NCBI RefSeq assembly: GCF_004681125.1
Contig: NZ_SIHO01000001.1
Span: 941,149 to 1,005,148, forward strand
Origin: Glacieibacterium arshaanense
GTDB taxonomy: Bacteria; Pseudomonadota; Alphaproteobacteria; Sphingomonadales; Sphingomonadaceae
Direction of reading: 5' to 3'
DNA: 64,000 nt
Shown here piece by piece: positions 54,468 through 63,523 of this stretch. Below the pieces are notes generated by a model that did not search any database, was not told the DNA's origin, and saw only the letters and a program-made list of their open reading frames with translations. Every line of letters begins with the position of its first letter. The first letter of the stretch is position 1. The position numbers and the translations under genes are program-made.

Positions 54468-55007
54468 TTAGGAGTCGAAGCTGGCCGCCGCATTTGCTGA
54501 GGGCAGTTTGTGCAGTTCGATCCAGCCGCGCGCGGCCAGCAGCCCCGCGAATTGGGTGAATAATCCGTCGAGCATATCGATGGCAGTCAGCGTGGGCGGG
54601 CTCAAGTCACTCGATGCCTGCGCATCGACGACAAGATGGCCGTTTGCACCGCGCACGACCCAACCGGCCTTGACGAGCTCGTCGACTTTGCGCCGCACGC
54701 TTTCGCGCGGAATGCCCGTCGCCGCCGCAATAGATCCAATGTTGGTCAGTCGCTCCTGACTGAGCGGCGGTATCACGTTGCCAAGCTGTTCGAACCGCGA
54801 TGTTTGAAACTGCGGCTCACCAAGCATCTGTTGGCCGATCACCGCCAGAATCATGATCTTGTCGAGGTCGTTGCCAAACACCTGCCGCAGTTCGACGAGG
54901 ATGCGCAGATGACCTTCGACCCACAGCCAATGCGTGCGCGCGAAGTCTTCCTTCATCAGGCTGGCAACAAGGCCGCGTAGCGTGGCGTCTGGTGGTGAGG
55001 CTGCCAT
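54468..55007 (-). CDS. Winged helix-turn-helix protein, unknown
   Basis: A 179-residue protein with a helical N-terminal part and a helix-turn-helix near the middle: LTNIGSIAAATGIPRESVRRK followed by VDELVKAGWV and a wing GANGHLVV, as in MarR/Crp-type winged helices. The C-terminal helix is probably for dimerisation. The frame opens at TTG 55046; ATG 55007 is preferred but has no clear ribosome-binding site. Its target is unknown; it is divergent from the barrel gene at 55199 and could regulate it. Confidence 0.62.
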   Translation of the reverse strand: MAASPPDATLRGLVASLMKEDFARTHWLWVEGHLRILVELRQVFGNDLDKIMILAVIGQQMLGEPQFQTSRFEQLGNVIPPLSQERLTNIGSIAAATGIPRESVRRKVDELVKAGWVVRGANGHLVVDAQASSDLSPPTLTAIDMLDGLFTQFAGLLAARGWIELHKLPSANAAASFDS

Positions 55008-55198
55008 CCGCCAAATGGACAGGAATTGGCGCCGGTCGTCAATCAAGCGCGCCGTTCATGCGCTGGAATGTCGCGCGCGGTGCTGCCATGATACCCAAAT
55101 TGGGCATCAAGTGACTGCACCGAATTAATCGTAGCATATAGGGTCTTGCGGCGCAGTATCGCGCGGCAGTCCAGACGGCGGGGTTACCGGTGGCAGCA

Positions 55199-56917
55199 AT
55201 GACCGCATCGTTCGGCATGTGGCGACGGCTGAGCCATGGCGTGCGCTTCATCGCGCTGCTACTGTCCATTGTTGCCACGCCGGTGGTGGCGCAGGTCGGG
55301 CCCGATCCGTGGGAGGATTTGCGCATCGAGACCGTGCGTATCGCGCTGGTCAACGCGCCCGAAGACCCCGGCGAACGCAGCGCGCTCGAAGACAGCGCGC
55401 GCAAGGCACTGGGGCTGTTTCCGGGTTCGGGTTTCCGCAACCTGCTGCTCGACTGGGGGCTGGGCCGCGTGTCGGGGTTGGCGCGCATCGCCGACGCCAA
55501 GGCCACGCTTGAACCGGGCACAATGGGCGGCGTCATTATCAACGTCACGGTCACGGTCCGTGAAGGCAAGGTCGCGACGGCTCCACCTGCGCCGGGATTC
55601 CCCTATTTCCGCCGTACTGCCGACAGCGTGCTCAAGCTCAAGGCCGTCGCGGCGACGCTGGCCTATGCCAACCACAACGCCTGGTACGCCCAGCCCGATG
55701 CGTTTCTGGGCGCCAATCCGCTCGCCGACGGTCCGTCGGGTGCCGGTTGGTCGGCGTGGGGCGAAGGCGCGTATGAAATGGGCGTGCAGGGCATCGGGCC
55801 GCTGACGCCGTCAATCTACGTCTATGGCAGTCTGTCGTACATGTTCACCGAATCGGGCGGGGCCGAGCTGTTCACCAGCCAGACGCGCAGCTATGGCGCG
55901 GTCGAAGACGCCTATGGCGGCGTGGTTTTCGGCAAGACCTGGGACGACGGCCGGCGGCTGGTGGTCAATCTGTCGGCGGGGCGGCAGCCATTCAAGATTG
56001 CCGACGGCATGCTCATCCGCATCACCGCCGGCAACGGTTTCGACCGCGCCGGCCTGCAGCTCAACCCGCGCTGGGCCGCGGACATGCTGTATCTGGCGGA
56101 GGCGCGCTACAACAACATCAAGGTCGCGGTGTTCCACTTCAATCCCGACGAACTGCCGCCGATCGATTCGCAGACACTGGTCAACGGCATCAACGTCGAA
56201 ACCGGACTGGGCACCGACAAGCAGTTCGGGTTGACGTACCTGCATGTGCCGCAATCCGGCTACGGCTATTACACGCCGACGTCATCGGGGACTCGCGCCG
56301 GGCTCAACGTCTTCGACCTGCGTTTCTATTGGCAACCGACGCTGACCAGTCAGAGCGGGCCGTATTTCCGCACCGAAGTCGCGCATCAGCGCAACAACGA
56401 CAATGTCTTCGAAATGCGCGCCTGGGGCGGTTATGTCGAAGCCGGCTGCACGGCGACGCGCTGGGCATGGAGCCCGACGCTGAGCTACCGGCTGTCGTAT
56501 TTCAGCGGCGATGACCCGACGACACCGACCTATGAACGCTGGGACCCGCTGTTTTCGGGTGGCACCCCCGAAGAATGGGTGCAGGGCATCAATCACTACA
56601 AGATGTTCCAGGATTCGAACGTGATCGCGCAGCGGCTTCAGGCGCGGATGCGACCTGGCCCGCGCGCCGAATTCGTGCCGCAGCTGTGGTTGTTCACCGC
56701 CGACCAGACCAACAACATCGGCGGCACGCTGTCGACGCTGGCGGGCAAGCCGCTCGGCTGGGAAATCAACGGCACGTTCAAATATTTCCCGACACGCAAC
56801 ATCTATATCCAGTCCGGTGTCGCCGCGACCTTCCCGCTTTCGGGGGTCAGCGACGCGATTGCCGCACCGCTGTCGCCGTGGTTCAGCGCGATGGCGATGG
56901 CACGTTTCAGTTTTTGA
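55199..56917 (+). CDS. Outer membrane barrel (alginate-export-like) with POTRA-like front domain
   Basis: A 572-residue outer-membrane protein. The signal peptide ends VVAQ. Residues about 40-125 ([15 protein letters not shown], then [20 protein letters not shown], then [12 protein letters not shown]) have the strand-helix-helix-strand-strand order of a POTRA domain. The remaining 430 residues are alternating aromatic beta-strands of the AlgE/alginate-export porin type, including [27 protein letters not shown] and a terminal Phe (MARFSF). GTG 55190 is an alternative start. A Tat-exported SDR follows 16 bases later in the same unit. What it transports is unknown. Confidence 0.68.
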   Translation: MTASFGMWRRLSHGVRFIALLLSIVATPVVAQVGPDPWEDLRIETVRIALVNAPEDPGERSALEDSARKALGLFPGSGFRNLLLDWGLGRVSGLARIADAKATLEPGTMGGVIINVTVTVREGKVATAPPAPGFPYFRRTADSVLKLKAVAATLAYANHNAWYAQPDAFLGANPLADGPSGAGWSAWGEGAYEMGVQGIGPLTPSIYVYGSLSYMFTESGGAELFTSQTRSYGAVEDAYGGVVFGKTWDDGRRLVVNLSAGRQPFKIADGMLIRITAGNGFDRAGLQLNPRWAADMLYLAEARYNNIKVAVFHFNPDELPPIDSQTLVNGINVETGLGTDKQFGLTYLHVPQSGYGYYTPTSSGTRAGLNVFDLRFYWQPTLTSQSGPYFRTEVAHQRNNDNVFEMRAWGGYVEAGCTATRWAWSPTLSYRLSYFSGDDPTTPTYERWDPLFSGGTPEEWVQGINHYKMFQDSNVIAQRLQARMRPGPRAEFVPQLWLFTADQTNNIGGTLSTLAGKPLGWEINGTFKYFPTRNIYIQSGVAATFPLSGVSDAIAAPLSPWFSAMAMARFSF

Positions 56918-56933
56918 GCAGAGGAGAAGTCTG

Positions 56934-57965
56934 ATGGATCGTCGTTCTTTGTTGCAGGGTCTCGCGGTGGGCGCCGCAGCCATGCCCGTCGCGCAAGCCG
57001 TGGCGGCTGAAAAGGCCGCGGCGAGCGGTGCGACACCCCCGACGGCGGTGCCGGTGGCTGGTGCGACCGCGCTTGAAGTCACGCCGCTCGATCCGGCCTA
57101 TTTCATCCCCGGGCGTTTCAACGGCAAAACCATCGTCATCACCGGCTTTGCCCGTGGCATGGGGCGCGGCGCCGCGATCCGCGCCGCCCGCGAAGGCGCC
57201 AATATCGTCGGCATCGACTGGCTGCCCGCTGAGGCGCGCGCCACCGCGGCCGAGATCACCGCCGCGGGCGGCAGGATCGCCTATATGGTCGGTAATGTCG
57301 CCAAGACCGAGGATTGCGACAAGCTCGTCGCACTGGCGGTGCAGAGGTTCGGCGGCGTCGACCTGGCGATCAACAATGCCGGGGTGATGGACGGCGTCTA
57401 TTCGGGCGACCCGATCGACTATCCCAAGCAGAAGCCGCTGGTGTTCGCGCCTGTCGCCGAAGCCAGCGACGAATATTGGGACAATGTCTTCGCAACCAAC
57501 GCCGCCGGCGTATTCAAATCGATGCGCGCCGAATTGCGCCAGATGGTGGCGCAAAAGCGCGGCGGTGCGATCGTCAATGTCGGATCGATTGCCGGGCTGA
57601 CCGGGCTATCCGGCAACCCCGCCTATGTCGCCAGCAAGCATGCGGTCAACGGCCTGACGGCGAACACCGCCATCGACTATGCGCCGTACGGAATCCGCGT
57701 CAATTCGGTCAACATGGCGGCCACCGACACGCCGATGGTCGAACGCGCCGGCAAGCTGGTCGCTGCGGTCAACAAGGAGAGCGCTGGTGGCGGCACCAGC
57801 ATGGGCAAGATCAAGACCGAGTCGATCCAGATGTACGCCAGCCCGACGCACCGCATGGCGACGGTGTGGGAACAGGTCGCGGTGATGCTGTTCCTGCTGT
57901 CGCCCGAATCGTCGAACCTGACCGGCGCGCAATATGCCACCGACGGGGGGTGGACGGCGTATTGA
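56934..57965 (+). CDS. Tat-exported SDR family oxidoreductase
   Basis: A 343-residue short-chain dehydrogenase with a Tat signal ([20 protein letters not shown]), implying export in folded form with cofactor bound. The SDR part starts at [18 protein letters not shown], has AINNAG, then [22 protein letters not shown] with the complete Ser-Tyr-Lys triad, and ends with [20 protein letters not shown] precedes the ATG. A periplasmic NAD(P)-dependent enzyme is odd because free cofactor is scarce there. It shares a unit with the upstream barrel protein. Confidence 0.86.
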   Translation: MDRRSLLQGLAVGAAAMPVAQAVAAEKAAASGATPPTAVPVAGATALEVTPLDPAYFIPGRFNGKTIVITGFARGMGRGAAIRAAREGANIVGIDWLPAEARATAAEITAAGGRIAYMVGNVAKTEDCDKLVALAVQRFGGVDLAINNAGVMDGVYSGDPIDYPKQKPLVFAPVAEASDEYWDNVFATNAAGVFKSMRAELRQMVAQKRGGAIVNVGSIAGLTGLSGNPAYVASKHAVNGLTANTAIDYAPYGIRVNSVNMAATDTPMVERAGKLVAAVNKESAGGGTSMGKIKTESIQMYASPTHRMATVWEQVAVMLFLLSPESSNLTGAQYATDGGWTAY

Positions 57966-58177
57966 ACGGCGATCCCGAAAGGTTTTGATACAGCCGATGT
58001 TCGAGCCGGATGGACCGGCAGCAATCGAGCATCGACTGTTGTGTATCTAACGACCGGAATAGCGCGCGTTGCGACCGAGGCACATTTCTGACCGGATTGG
58101 GGCCGATAGCGGAAAGGCAGCTTTAGGTCGCGCAATCGCAATTCTGGCCATTATGTGAACTCCGCGGTAGGCCATTG

Positions 58178-60493
58178 CTAGCCTGTGACCTGCTTGGCCC
58201 AGACTTCCTGTTCTTCGTGGAAGCTGATCTCCGCTAGAGTCGGCAGCTCGACGCGGATTGCCACATTCTTGTGGTGCGGCGTGCGCGCGATCGGGTCGCA
58301 GTCTTCGGTCATGGTGATCATGTTGAGGCGCGGGCCGATGGTGACCCGGCCTTGCGGCGTATCGTAAATCTGTCCGTAGCCGTGCGGCAACGAAGCCTGG
58401 CCGCGGTGCAGGCGGGGATCGGCGTCAACCCTGACCACCAAGCGCCCAGCCGGGGTCACGACCGCCATCCAGCCGCCGGCGACGCCGTTTGCCGCCGCCA
58501 AATCATCGGGGTGCATGTGCAGCGCGCCCGCCGGGTCGTTCTTGCGCCAGCGCGGGTCGCGGATGGCCTGATTGGCGTTGTAGTGGCGGCGTTGCCCGGC
58601 GATCAGCATGATCGGGTATGCCGGGTCGGGCTCGACAACGGCGACGTTCAGCCGCGCCAGCCAGTCGAACATTTCGGGAATGGCAAGGTGCACCTTGCCG
58701 TCGGCATGCCCGACCAGTCGCCACAGGTCTTCGTGCTTTTCATCGGTGAAGATCACGCCGGAGCGCCGGCTGACCATGGCTTCGAACAGCGCTTCGCCCA
58801 GTGCCGGGCCTTCGCCTTCGAACCCGGCGCCGATCACGGCGTCGCGGTTGACCCGGGCGCATTGGTGGGCGGCCGGCCACCACACCGCTGTCGCCGCGGC
58901 ACCCGGCGGCAGCGCCTGACCCAGCGTCTCGTAAAGGATGACGGGCGCGATGTAGCGGTGATGCGGTGCTTCCTTCAGCAACTCGGCAAAAGCTGCGGAA
59001 AAAGCCGAGCGGTCCGAAACAGCCAGTTCGCGCAGATGCTCCAGTTGCGCGTCCGCGGGCATGAAGCCCATGGCGCGGATGAGCCGCGCATAGATTTCGG
59101 GCTCGGGCTGCGTGCCGGGCAACGGGTCGAACAACGGCTCGCGCAGCTGGAAGACATTGTGCGGGTATTCGAAGTTGAACAGCGTGTTTTCCCAGCGTTC
59201 GAACTGGTTGCAGGCCGGCAGGACATAGTCGGCCAGCCGCGCGGTTTCGGTCATGGCGACTTCGACGACGACGAGCAGATCGAGGCTCGAAAGCGCTTTT
59301 TCGACGGCGGTGGTGTCAGTCACCGTGTTGGCGGGGTTGCCCGAATCGACGAACATGGCGCGGACGCGTTCGGGGTGATCAGTCAGGATCGTCTTGGGCA
59401 GGTCGTTGGGCGGCGACAGCCCGGCGATGCGCGCCTGACCGGTGGCAAGGTCGGCCGAGCCTGGACGCGAGTGGCCCCACATCGGTGCGAGCCAGGTGTG
59501 GAGGCCGTTGCAGCCGGGCTTGAGGAAATTGCCGGTGACGAGGAACAGCAGCTTTTCAAGATAGGCGTTGAGCGTCGAATTGCGCGACTGTTGCACACCG
59601 ACGTCGGCGCGCACTGTCATCGATGCAGCGTCGATGATCATGTTGACGGCCGACTCCGCCTGTTCGCGGCTGATGTCGGCCGCCTTGAGCCAAGCATCGA
59701 CGGGCACTTTCGCAAGTTCGGTGCGCACCTCTTCCCAGCCGGTGGTGCGGGCGGCGAGAAATGCATCGTCCTGTCCGCCGCGTGCGACGATCATGGCGAG
59801 CAAGGCGCCCAGCAGGAAGGCATCGGTGCCGGGGCGCAATGCGAGGTGGAGGTCGGCAAGATCGGCAACTTCGGTGCGCCGCGGATCGATGACGATCATC
59901 TTGCGGTTCGGGTCTTTGCCGATGGCCGACATGGCGTCGCGCGCCCGCACAAAGCCGTTGGCCATCCACGGGTTGCAGCCGAGCACGATGGTGAGTTCGG
60001 CGCCATGGACATCTTCGGCGGTGTGAATGTTGTGCGCCCCGAACATGTGTCCGTTGACCCAGAAATCGCCAGTCTTCTCCTGCGAGACGGCGCTGAAATA
60101 GGGGCCGCTGCCCATCACGCCGCGCAGCGCCTGGCCGAACACGCCGCCCATCACGCTGCCTTGGCCGCCGCCGCCGTAATAGCCGAACGCCTGCGTGCCG
60201 CCGACGGCGCGCACGTCATGCAGCTTGGCCGCGATCTCGGCAATTGCCACGTCCCAGCTGATCTTTTCGAAGTCGCCGTTCTTGGTGCGGCGCAGCGGGC
60301 TGGTCAGCCGCAGCGCGCGGTCATTGGCATAATAGGGCAATCGCCCGGCCTTCTGGCAGATGTAGCCGAGCGACTTGGGGTTGTCCTTGTCGCCGCGGAC
60401 GCGCTTCATCACGCCGTCTTCGATCTCGACTTCGATGCCGCAGTTCACATAGCACAGGATGCACGCCGACTTTCGGGTCACGGTTTCAGACAT
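58178..60493 (-). CDS. Molybdopterin-dependent oxidoreductase (DMSO reductase family)
   Basis: A 771-residue enzyme of the bis-MGD family. The N-terminal 4Fe-4S motif is CILCYVNCGIEV with the fourth Cys in GYICQKAGRLPYY. DPRRTEVADLADLHLALRPG is a typical cofactor-binding block, and the C-terminal MopB domain includes HMHPDDLAAANGV. There is no Tat signal, so it is cytoplasmic. The Mo ligand position (around VSQEKTGDFWVNG) has no Cys or selenocysteine codon. GCAGGAG precedes the ATG. It is the third gene of a TetR-flanked operon with an isomerase-like protein and an SDR. mobA is at 20.3 kb. Substrate unknown. Confidence 0.88.
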   Translation of the reverse strand: MSETVTRKSACILCYVNCGIEVEIEDGVMKRVRGDKDNPKSLGYICQKAGRLPYYANDRALRLTSPLRRTKNGDFEKISWDVAIAEIAAKLHDVRAVGGTQAFGYYGGGGQGSVMGGVFGQALRGVMGSGPYFSAVSQEKTGDFWVNGHMFGAHNIHTAEDVHGAELTIVLGCNPWMANGFVRARDAMSAIGKDPNRKMIVIDPRRTEVADLADLHLALRPGTDAFLLGALLAMIVARGGQDDAFLAARTTGWEEVRTELAKVPVDAWLKAADISREQAESAVNMIIDAASMTVRADVGVQQSRNSTLNAYLEKLLFLVTGNFLKPGCNGLHTWLAPMWGHSRPGSADLATGQARIAGLSPPNDLPKTILTDHPERVRAMFVDSGNPANTVTDTTAVEKALSSLDLLVVVEVAMTETARLADYVLPACNQFERWENTLFNFEYPHNVFQLREPLFDPLPGTQPEPEIYARLIRAMGFMPADAQLEHLRELAVSDRSAFSAAFAELLKEAPHHRYIAPVILYETLGQALPPGAAATAVWWPAAHQCARVNRDAVIGAGFEGEGPALGEALFEAMVSRRSGVIFTDEKHEDLWRLVGHADGKVHLAIPEMFDWLARLNVAVVEPDPAYPIMLIAGQRRHYNANQAIRDPRWRKNDPAGALHMHPDDLAAANGVAGGWMAVVTPAGRLVVRVDADPRLHRGQASLPHGYGQIYDTPQGRVTIGPRLNMITMTEDCDPIARTPHHKNVAIRVELPTLAEISFHEEQEVWAKQVTG

Positions 60494-60528
60494 CGTCAAT
60501 GCTCCTGCGAAGGCGGCGTTATGGCTGG

Positions 60529-61227
60529 CTACCAATTTTCCCGGTACGGTCGCACTTCGGCGAGGAACGACCACGCCGAACGGTCCTGATGCGCCAGATG
60601 ATAGACTTCGTCGGCGATCGCGGACGGCTTGATGAAGAAGTCGTCTTCGGCGGTGGTGTAGAGCGCCCGCGCCCACGGCACGTCGATAACGGCGTCGACG
60701 ATCAGATAGGCGACATGCACCCCCTTGGGACCGAGGTCGCGCGCGATCGATTCAGCCAGAATGCGTTGCGCGGCCTTTGTCGGCGCGAAGCCGGCGAACT
60801 TGGCGCGTCCGCGCTGTGCCGAAGTATTGCCGGTGACGATGATCGCGCCCCTGCCGCGTTCGACCATCAGCGGCGCGGCCCAGCGCGCGAGGTGAAGCAG
60901 CGCCATGACATTGACGTCGAAATTGAGTTGCAGCGTTTTGGGCGCCACTTCCATGAAGTCGGCAAAGGCGCCGCCGACGGCATTGTGCACGACGACTTCG
61001 GGTGCGCCGGCACGCTGCCGTATGGCCTCGAGCGCCGCGAGCAGCGCCGCGGTATCAGTCACGTCACAGGGCACGGCAAACGCGTCGGGGAGTTCGGCGG
61101 CAAGTGCATCAAGGCGCGCCACGTCACGCGCGATCATGGCGACCTGATAGCCGCCAGCAACGAAACGCCGGACCAGCGAACTACCCGTGCCGGGGCCGAC
61201 CCCGGTGACGACAGCGAGCGGCTTCAT
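60529..61227 (-). CDS. SDR family protein with atypical active site
   Basis: A 232-residue Rossmann-fold SDR. The cofactor loop is VVTGVGPGTGSSLVRR and VHNAVGG replaces NNAG. At the usual catalytic positions, VTGNTSAQRGRAKF and GFAPTKAAQRIL give Asn and Phe in place of Ser and Tyr; only Lys remains. The C-terminus RSAWSFLAEVRPYRENW matches that of the SDR at 62769. The start overlaps the isomerase gene by ATGA and GGGAG lies upstream. It may still bind NAD(P), but classical SDR catalysis is doubtful. Confidence 0.85.
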   Translation of the reverse strand: MKPLAVVTGVGPGTGSSLVRRFVAGGYQVAMIARDVARLDALAAELPDAFAVPCDVTDTAALLAALEAIRQRAGAPEVVVHNAVGGAFADFMEVAPKTLQLNFDVNVMALLHLARWAAPLMVERGRGAIIVTGNTSAQRGRAKFAGFAPTKAAQRILAESIARDLGPKGVHVAYLIVDAVIDVPWARALYTTAEDDFFIKPSAIADEVYHLAHQDRSAWSFLAEVRPYRENW

Positions 61228-61805
61228 GCTGCGGCTCCCATGGTGTCGCGCATGAAGTCGAGCCGGTCGTTGCCAAAGAACATCTCGGTCCCGACAAAGA
61301 ATGTCGGCGAGCCGAACACGCCGCGTTCGGCGGCGGTGGCGTTTGCGGCATCGAGCAGCGCTTCGAGCACGGCGCCGTCCATCATCTCCGCCAGCCCCGC
61401 AGCGCCCGCAACGCCCGCCGCGGCCAACAGCGCGGCGATTTCGGCAGGCGACCCCAGCGGCGCAGGTTCGCCCCACATCGCGTTGAACAGCGCCGTCGCG
61501 GCTTTGCGGCGCTCGGGGCCATCGGGGATGGCTAGCGTCGCGCGCAGCAACAGACGGCCGTCAATATCGCGCATTTTGGGATTGGGGCTCATCGGCACGC
61601 CGTAGCGACGCGCCCAGCGGCCGAGATCAACCGAGGCGTAGGCGCCCTTGGCCTTGCAGGTGATGGTGGTCGGCGTGTTGCCCACCCGCTTCATCACGTC
61701 GATGACATCGAACGGGTGCAGCGTCAGGTCGATATCACCGGTCTGCGTCATCGCCAGATACGAGTAGGGACTACGATAGTCGAAATGGAATTCCACAGCT
61801 GCCAC
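61224..61805 (-). CDS. 2-hydroxychromene-2-carboxylate isomerase-like (DsbA/GST-kappa fold)
   Basis: A 193-residue protein of the HCCA isomerase group, glutathione-dependent enzymes of aromatic ring degradation with a thioredoxin-like fold. FHFDYRSPYSYLAM contains Ser12, the residue that activates glutathione in NahD; GVFGSPTFFVGTEMFFGNDRL is the C-terminal signature. The start is a GTG with GAGGAG upstream. First gene of the left arm of the TetR module; the palindrome ATGATGCCTATCAT lies 36 bases upstream. Confidence 0.88.
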   Translation of the reverse strand: MAAVEFHFDYRSPYSYLAMTQTGDIDLTLHPFDVIDVMKRVGNTPTTITCKAKGAYASVDLGRWARRYGVPMSPNPKMRDIDGRLLLRATLAIPDGPERRKAATALFNAMWGEPAPLGSPAEIAALLAAAGVAGAAGLAEMMDGAVLEALLDAANATAAERGVFGSPTFFVGTEMFFGNDRLDFMRDTMGAAA

Positions 61806-61840
61806 GACTCGTCTCCTCGCTGTCAGACTGGCAATTCTGT

Positions 61841-61854
61841 ATGATGCCTATCAT
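61841..61854. promoter_or_regulatory. Palindromic operator, left arm of the TetR module
   Basis: ATGATGCCTATCAT, a perfect ATGAT-N4-ATCAT palindrome preceded by CTGT, 36 bases before the isomerase start. The same sequence pattern occurs twice in front of tetR, so it is probably the TetR binding site. Confidence 0.65.
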
Positions 61855-61989
61855 GCTAAATCAAGCGGGATTCCAGAGCTGACGCGGAATCCCAGCTGGC
61901 CAATGGGGCGTGTCCGATTCTGTATGACGGAGACTAGCTGTGCGCGCAGCGGCGCCTAGCGCGCCCGGGGTTCCCGAAAAAGTGCGAGC

Positions 61990-62583
61990 CTAGTTTTTGT
62001 GTCCGTCGTGGAGCGCCGCAAGCTCGAGAATCGATTTGCGCGTCAGCGCCAGCACCCGATCGGCCAGCGGATCATCGCCCAGAATGCGCGAAATCATCAT
62101 AGCGCCGACCATCATCGACCAGGCGGATACGGCGAACTGCTCGGTATCCTGTCCGGATTCACCCAGCGCTTCGCCCATGGCGTCGAACGATTTGACCAGC
62201 TGCTGCGCCATGACAGCGCGGACTTCGGGATCGGCGCGGCTGACTTCGCCGGCGAGCGTCGGAATGGCACAGCCGCTGCTTGGATGATCGCGATGCGCGG
62301 GGCTGAGATAGCTGTTGACGATCGACTTGACCGTGATGCTGCCGTTCTTGCCGGCATACGCAGCGGACGCCTTTTCACCATCGGCCAGTGCCTGTTCAAG
62401 CGCCGCGGCAATCAGGTGCGCGCGCGATTCAAAGTGCCCGTAAAAGCCGCCGTGCGTCAGGTTGACCGACTTCATCAGGTCACCCACGCTGATGCCATCG
62501 AGGCCCGATTCACGGATTTTCGTCGCCGCCGCAGCCAGAATGCGCTCGCGGCTTTGGGCCTTTTCAGCCTTCGAATGTCCCAA
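61990..62583 (-). CDS. TetR family transcriptional regulator
   Basis: A 197-residue TetR-type repressor. The DNA-binding part is SRERILAAAATKIRESGLDG, VGDLMKSVNLTHGGFYGHF with the recognition helix; the C-terminal part has CAIPTLAGEVSRADPEVRA, as in TetR_C proteins of the AcrR/YxaF type. The start codon is TTG with GGAG seven bases upstream. It lies between two catabolic arms and probably represses both and itself through the ATGAT-N4-ATCAT sites. The ligand is unknown. Confidence 0.9.
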   Translation of the reverse strand: MGHSKAEKAQSRERILAAAATKIRESGLDGISVGDLMKSVNLTHGGFYGHFESRAHLIAAALEQALADGEKASAAYAGKNGSITVKSIVNSYLSPAHRDHPSSGCAIPTLAGEVSRADPEVRAVMAQQLVKSFDAMGEALGESGQDTEQFAVSAWSMMVGAMMISRILGDDPLADRVLALTRKSILELAALHDGHKN

Positions 62584-62619
62584 TTTCGGTCTCCATCTGT
62601 ATCGGCATCATCCGGCAAC

Positions 62620-62690
62620 ATGACATATATCATGCTGATTTGATACTGCCAGCAGCATGCAAGCTTGACCACCTGAATGATAAACATCAT
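62620..62690. promoter_or_regulatory. Two palindromic operators between tetR and the right arm
   Basis: ATGACATATATCAT (62620-62633, one mismatch from the palindrome) and ATGATAAACATCAT (62677-62690, perfect), 43 bases apart in the divergent gap. The second, read on the minus strand, also has the CTGT flank seen at 61841. Placed to control both tetR and the SDR gene at 62769. Confidence 0.65.
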
Positions 62691-62768
62691 ACAGATGGCC
62701 AAGCTCGAATGGCGCGGTAAATGCGATCCGGCGTGCAGTTTCGGCTTGCTTGGTGGAGGAGAAGGCAG

Positions 62769-63512
62769 GTGGAACGGGTATCGGCGAAGGAAGTTTGTCT
62801 GGTAATCGGCGCAGGTGAAGGCGCCGGCGCCGGCATCGCCCGGGCATTTGCTGCGGAAGGCATGCCGGTGTGCATGACCCGGCGCGCCCGCAGTCTGGAC
62901 CAGCTCAAAGCCCTTGCCGAGGCCATTCGCAGCACCGGCGGCGAGGCGCATGCTTTCGGCGTCGACGCACGCTCCGAGGCAGAAACGATCGAGCTGTTTG
63001 CCACCATCGAACGCGACATCGGGCCGATCAGCGTCGTGGTGTTCAACATCGGCGCCAACGTCCAGTTCGGCATCCGCGAGACGACGACGCGGGTTTTCAC
63101 CAAGGTTTGGGAAATGGCCTGCTTCGCCGGATTTCTGGCCGGGCGCGAGGCGGCGCGGGTCATGGTCCCGCGCGGAAAGGGCACCATCATCTTTACCGGC
63201 GCAACCGCCAGCATCCGCGGTCGTGAAAATCTCGCGGCGTTTGCGGCTGCCAAGAACGGCCTGCGCGCCGTTGCGCAGTCGATGGCGCGCGAACTGGGGC
63301 CGCAGGGCGTGCACGTCGCGCATGTCATCTGCGACGGTGCGATCGACGGGGTGTTCACCAGGTCGCGGATTGACGATGTCACGCCGCTGCTCGACGAAGA
63401 CCTCATCCTGAAGCCCGACGACATTGCCAGCAACTATGTCATGCTGCACCGGCAGCAGCGCTCGGCATGGACACATGAACTCGATCTGCGCCCGTGGCGC
63501 GAAAAATGGTGA
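62769..63512 (+). CDS. SDR family protein with atypical active site
   Basis: A 247-residue SDR with cofactor loop VIGAGEGAGAGIARAFA and NIGAN in place of NNAG. The active-site stretch IIFTGATASIRGREN and AFAAAKNGLR has Ala and Phe where Ser and Tyr are normal, as in the SDR at 60529, and the C-terminus RSAWTHELDLRPWREKW is the same family tail. The GTG start follows GGAGGAGAAGG. It overlaps nothing; the isomerase-like gene begins 11 bases later. Paralogous arms of one pathway are suggested. Confidence 0.85.
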   Translation: MERVSAKEVCLVIGAGEGAGAGIARAFAAEGMPVCMTRRARSLDQLKALAEAIRSTGGEAHAFGVDARSEAETIELFATIERDIGPISVVVFNIGANVQFGIRETTTRVFTKVWEMACFAGFLAGREAARVMVPRGKGTIIFTGATASIRGRENLAAFAAAKNGLRAVAQSMARELGPQGVHVAHVICDGAIDGVFTRSRIDDVTPLLDEDLILKPDDIASNYVMLHRQQRSAWTHELDLRPWREKW

Positions 63513-63523
63513 GGAGCCCCGAC

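Noticed and set aside
54268-54471. 67-residue plus-strand frame after tRNA-Leu
   Set aside because: No ribosome-binding site, repetitive composition, and it covers the dispersed 24-base tract.
59900-60200. Selenocysteine or Cys ligand in the molybdopterin enzyme
   Set aside because: The frame has no internal TGA and no Cys at the expected ligand position, so a formate dehydrogenase of that type is not supported.
58271-60589. 772-codon plus-strand frame opposite the molybdopterin oxidoreductase
   Set aside because: Shadow of a gene with complete iron-sulfur and cofactor motifs on the minus strand.
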